Assembly: GCF_910592395.1 (NCBI RefSeq)
Contig: NC_088313.1
Span: forward strand, 498,501 to 562,500
Length of the DNA: 64,000 nucleotides
Direction of reading: 5' to 3'
Source: Lineus longissimus
Lineage: Eukaryota > Nemertea > Pilidiophora > Heteronemertea > Lineidae
In this document: positions 61,701 through 64,000 of the stretch, one piece after another
Numbering within the stretch: position 1 is the stretch's first letter
Layout: each line of letters opens with the position of its first letter
Translations under genes and position numbers: made by a program
The notes under the pieces: model-generated
Told to the model about the DNA's origin: nothing
What the model saw: only the letters and a program-made list of their open reading frames with translations
Databases searched by the model: none

Positions 61701-62171
61701 CCTAGGAAGGAGACTGAGGCAATGAGGAGACAACAGATGTCATTGCAGCCAGTGAATAGTCCACAAACACTATTGAAGCCAATCAAGCCTAGGAAGGAGA
61801 CTGAGGCAATGAGGAGACAAGAGATGTCATTGCAGCCAGTGAATAGTCCACAAACACTATTGAAGCCAATCAAGCCTAGGAAGGAGACTGAGGCAATGAG
61901 GAGACAACAGATGTCATTGCAGCCAGTGAATAGTCCACAAACACTATTGAAGCCAATCAAGCCTAGGAAGGAGACCGAGGCAATGAGGAGACAAGAGATG
62001 TCATTGCAGCCGGTGAATAGTCCACAAACACTATTGAAGCCAATCAAGCCAAGGAAGGAGACTGAGGCAATGATGAGACAACAGATGTCATTGCAGCCAG
62101 TGAAAGGTCCATATAAACCGTTGCAGCCAATCAAGCCGAAGAAAGAGACAAAGCAGAAGATGAAAAAATGA
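34776..62171 (+). CDS. giant repeat-built acidic protein, 8,252 aa, 6 exons, unidentified
   Basis: Exons are 34776-34794, 35253-35339, 35863-35979, 36321-36452, 36612-36767 and 37924-62171 (TGA). All five introns are phase 1 with GT/AG borders and the frame is continuous. The last exon is 24,248 bases. Residues 1-186 are Ser/Thr-rich. About 215-380 look globular (TSTIEINLRNKRIAIMPYG, YYLNFICEKGERMGIL, VYFTWYSAGFH). The rest is low-complexity and strongly acidic, with many repeat families listed separately. It also has a Lys-rich run (GKKKKKSKKAGKKKKK, about 2370-2386; possible nuclear signal), a Pro-rich zone (about 7600-7710) and a basic repeated tail. No signal peptide, membrane segment or long heptad coiled coil is evident. 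I do not recognise an orthologue; a multivalent scaffold role is inference. The start ATG is weakly placed (U at -3) but is the only one giving this exon chain. Confidence 0.88.
37693..37758. repeat. 22-bp minisatellite, three copies, in the last intron of the giant gene
   Basis: GCGACCTGCTTACATTTTG-like units repeat three times (start positions 37693, 37715, 37737) with few changes, about 165 bp before the giant exon. Confidence 0.85.
39321..39740 (+). repeat. 78-bp (26-aa) in-frame repeat, five copies plus part
   Basis: Units start at 39321, 39399, 39477, 39555 and 39633, with a partial at 39711. Each encodes SSPAYSSVPSVGNAWTTGK then DYSEAST. Copies differ by almost nothing but one A/G (CCA/CCG), so expansion is recent. 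Ser/Thr-rich, about residues 637-776 of the giant protein. Long open frames on the other frame and strand here are by-products of the in-phase repeat. Confidence 0.95.
43590..44180 (+). repeat. 177-bp (59-aa) in-frame repeat, three copies
   Basis: Each unit carries DEEASLAESDVQTEDISI, VDYRNTENDVWFDIERTET and AKDPPRRSADSEDKSDLD. Exact 177-bp spacing is seen (for example 43766 and 43943). The first copy is the most diverged. Each holds a Trp set in acidic residues. Confidence 0.93.
45545..45635 (+). repeat. 21-bp (7-aa) repeat, four copies
   Basis: Four consecutive units encode IQSEVDD, the last drifting to IQSEAEA. The DNA copies are identical apart from the end, so this is simple slippage within the giant exon. 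Confidence 0.92.
45961..48545 (+). repeat. zone of two alternating diverged modules in the giant protein
   Basis: Module one (SSDAFVEEFLHYTIDYEEK ... ETFNFKWQALED) occurs near 45975, 46890 and 47805, with an extra FINFMWQALE half near 46660. Module two (FKLPSRAPRVQNIAEQIRK ... SSDSWEDVSES ... DEIIEIVNP) occurs near 46405, 47480, 48027 and 48370. Copies share 30-80% of residues, so this is an older layer than the central array. The conserved aromatic positions suggest short binding motifs; function unknown. Confidence 0.8.
48678..54419 (+). repeat. nested tandem array: 708-bp module x3 with 117-bp units x30
   Basis: A 708-bp (236-aa) module starts at 48678, 49908 and 51255. It encodes ATTPLIDDDFSCSLVCVST, LPDDVMEYINEVYPGPVPSW and several A-K-D-x-x-x repeats. 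After each copy come 117-bp (39-aa) units with SESAEAPCVGKESHTPAPSE then PAVENEIVDDENSWDEDS: four full plus 54 bp (49386-49907), five full plus 54 bp (50616-51254) and 21 full (51963-54419). The larger periods are therefore 1230 and 1347 bp, differing by exactly one unit. DNA copies are nearly identical including synonymous sites, indicating recent duplication or gene conversion. Confidence 0.96.
54857..56340 (+). repeat. DPF-containing repeats (three clusters)
   Basis: ADPFGKKPLPDPFLM near 54860, EKPAPDPFFMKPKDTDAQQ near 56155 and PDPFGEKPKPDPFFLKPK near 56277 are related units flanking the 38-aa repeats. DPF is a known binding motif for the alpha-adaptin ear of AP-2; whether it is used here is unknown. 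Confidence 0.75.
55490..56060 (+). repeat. 114-bp (38-aa) repeat, about five copies
   Basis: Units carry KWDECSSSDMDSVSYEASEE then MKPPAPEIPKEAKDLVE. WDE codons are spaced 114 bp apart at 55602, 55716, 55830 and 55944, with a slightly shorter first unit (108 bp from 55494). A degenerate sixth follows. Each has the W-D-E motif. Confidence 0.9.
57421..59900 (+). repeat. RFLKKS repeat region (about 78-79 aa units) with inserted WEDDERLA repeats
   Basis: Near-identical units with NDPKRFLKKSGKAKTESIPK, PEPIQEPQEEWEDHGKFAS and AEDLMTPDHASAQQKLADLV begin at 57804, 58041, 58275 and 58512 (spacing 237, 234, 237 bp). Older copies lie before (57428, 57587) and after (about 59160, 59407, 59815). Between 58600 and 59110 a related 35-40-aa motif (WEDDERLAVADDLVM ... 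CAQQGLA) is repeated about five times. Confidence 0.9.
60205..60540 (+). repeat. 33-bp proline-rich repeat
   Basis: About ten units of GAAQFTPMPPS (11 aa) with small changes (TPVPPS, APKPPS), giving a flexible proline-rich linker before the LPDDVVQYLQEDFP motif near 60636. Confidence 0.93.
61461..62156 (+). repeat. 87-bp (29-aa) C-terminal basic repeat, eight copies
   Basis: Units start at 61461, 61548, 61635, 61722, 61809, 61896, 61983 and 62070. They encode MRRQEMSLQPVNSPQTLLKP then IKPRKETEA. The exact spacing and near-identical DNA indicate recent expansion. They end at KKETKQKMKK and the stop. The high Lys/Arg content contrasts with the acidic centre. Confidence 0.96.
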
Positions 62172-62281
62172 CAAGCCAAGCTGATACCAATCTAAAGACT
62201 TCTTGAGACAAATGTCTCAAATTGTATATAAGTTAAATGTTCGATTTGCAAAAACAAAATATGGTGCAAAACTACCAAAAA

Positions 62282-62287
62282 AATAAA
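62282..62287 (+). other. poly(A) signal of the giant gene
   Basis: AATAAA lies 110 bases after the TGA at 62169-62171, in AT-rich sequence, giving a short 3' UTR. A later AATAAA at 63200-63205 is an alternative. Confidence 0.7.
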
Positions 62288-62289
62288 TA

Positions 62290-64000
62290 TTTAAAAACCC
62301 ATATAATCTTTTTGTTTGTTTATAAAAGTTTGATATACTAACCTAACAGGAAATTTCATGTGTTTAGATGTAGTACAATTAATGATGTTGTACAATGTCA
62401 TGGTTGTATAACAATATTTGGCATCATTTTGGAACAATAGCAGAGTTATGATGTCAACTTCGGTGACTGGCATGTGATGTGACCGGATATTTTGGCCACT
62501 TTTGGTGAACAAAAAGGACACGCCGTCATAATGGAATAGGAAAAGTGCATTTTCGTCTCCTCCAAGAGAAACCCTGTCGTTTGTTCTCACTGAATGTGTG
62601 TCTGTTTCTATTCAGAGCAGCACTGATTGAGTTGGAACCGAGGACTTGGGTGCTTTCAGCAAGTCTAGCCTTCATGTACCATTTAGTAGTTATTACATTA
62701 TTAATGGCATTATTTGCATCAGCCACTAGATTTTCTGGTGAATTTCCAATGGCAAAAATCAATGGTTGCATGCCAGATAATGTGCCTGTTCATTTGTTAG
62801 GCCTATATGAGCCAAAGGCCTCCGATCACTATGCTTTTACCACCGGTGCTCGGGAGAACCATCTTAGAGGAGGGTCTCTGGGGGTGTTTGTACAGCACAG
62901 AGTGGAAGTTAGGGATCACTATGCTGGCAGAGGAAGTGTTAAGGGTTGACCATGGGTACATTGACACGGAATAGTCTTGCCGAGGTCCACAGCCGAGGCT
63001 CTTTGTAGCTGAACTTAAATCAGCTTGAAGAGATGACACAAGGAAAATGTAAGTTCTTTTCACCTTTCCTGATCTGAATTGCCGACTTCAGACCATGTTC
63101 CTTGCATGCGCGGACATCCACATCCAACAATCACTTCTATAATTTCCGAATGGCTGGTTTCGGTCAAAGAGATTTTTCAATTTTGTATGTTGAAGTGTTA
63201 ATAAAAGTGGCACACAAAGTCACTTTGTGAAACTTGCTCAGCATTCCGATATGATAATTGACGAGTCCAAGAACTTTCTGGTGCAGCTCCTTTCTCATTA
63301 TCTCGACGACAAAATACACTTAACACCAACATTTTAGTTAACTGAATTTAATAAGTCCATGAACAATTAGATAAAAATTAGCTCAACAAAACAATTCTAC
63401 AGATAACAAAAGACAACAAGGAGGATCAAGTCCTCTGAGAAAGTTACATAGACTGAAAGACTTAACTTTGACACAACAATACTTTTCTGCTGTATTGCAA
63501 GGCCAAAGAGTCGAGCAGTTTGTCACTCAGACCCGTCCCCCCTAAAGGCCTTATCGAGTCGGCAAATATTAAGATAAGCACGAATCTGATGTCACTCAAC
63601 AGATCCTGTCATGGCTTATAACGTTCCCAAAGACAAATTGTTTTTCGTTTTCTGGCGTCACCCAAATTCTCAGATGGCCATAACTGTATATTTTTTATTG
63701 CCGATGGTTAATCGAGATCCATGCAAGGTCAACCCTTCCTACAAGTTCACTAAATAAAACAATATCACAGATGAAAATACAACATGACTGAGACAGTATC
63801 ACAGAGACATTCATAAACCTGTAACAAAGTTGAAGGAAACATCTAGAACCGTTTTGGTACTTGTACATGTAAGTTCAAGCCTAATTTTGGCAGAAGAATT
63901 TTTGCCGATTTCAAAAACAAACTAAAAATCCTATTAGTGTTACGACAAACACAATGAAAACCACTCATATCACAGATCAAGACAGCTACAGTACAGAGCT
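62290..64000. other. downstream intergenic sequence, no supported gene
   Basis: The longest frame (62545-62949, plus, 134 aa) has no recognisable motif, although CAG at 62612-62614 follows a pyrimidine tract. Remaining sequence is AT-rich with no repeat array or RNA gene that I can support. Confidence 0.45.

Noticed and set aside
61289-62179. 296-codon antisense open frame (minus)
   Set aside because: Same reason: it mirrors the 87-bp in-frame repeat.
62545-62949. 134-codon plus-strand frame after the giant gene
   Set aside because: No motif or homology recognised and no donor/acceptor chain; kept only as a remark in the downstream entry.

Overview
The window looks like genomic DNA of an invertebrate bilaterian animal. 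It has spliced genes with GT/AG introns, polyadenylation signals, tRNA-derived SINE-like repeats, MITE-like elements, two satellite arrays and a 16.8-kb intron. Protein style and repeat types suggest a lophotrochozoan (mollusc, brachiopod or annelid), but that placement is an inference. Nothing looks prokaryotic.

Layout. (1) 1-21.7 kb, plus strand: all but the 5' end of an ARHGAP19 orthologue (RhoGAP). I traced eleven coding exons with matching phases, including a 16.8-kb intron (1271-18053). (2) 21.7-31.4 kb: 3' UTR and a repeat-rich interval. It holds two MITE-like elements, a cluster of short palindromes, a SINE, three possible exons of an unidentified minus-strand gene, two satellite arrays (27.46-28.03 and 28.09-29.56 kb), a reverse-transcriptase remnant and a broken exon resembling iduronate-2-sulfatase. 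(3) 31.8-33.5 kb, minus strand: a complete four-exon gene for mitochondrial ATP synthase subunit e (ATP5ME, 82 aa). (4) 33.5-34.8 kb: a shared head-to-head upstream region with CCAAT boxes and RFX X-box-like half sites. (5) 34.8-62.2 kb, plus strand: a giant gene. Five short exons joined by phase-1 introns lead into one uninterrupted 24,248-base coding exon, for a predicted protein of 8,252 aa that I cannot name. (6) 62.3-64 kb: downstream sequence with no convincing gene.

The giant gene is the outstanding feature. After one globular-looking segment near residues 215-380, the protein is almost wholly low-complexity and acidic and is built from at least ten repeat families. The centre is a nested array: a 708-bp module occurs three times, each copy followed by 4, 5 or 21 full copies of a 117-bp (39-aa) unit, with nearly identical DNA between copies. 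Short tryptophan-acidic motifs recur along much of the acidic length and DPF motifs recur toward the C-terminus, which ends in a basic tail of eight 29-aa repeats. This suggests a multivalent scaffold protein evolving by tandem duplication and gene conversion. No function can be assigned from sequence alone.
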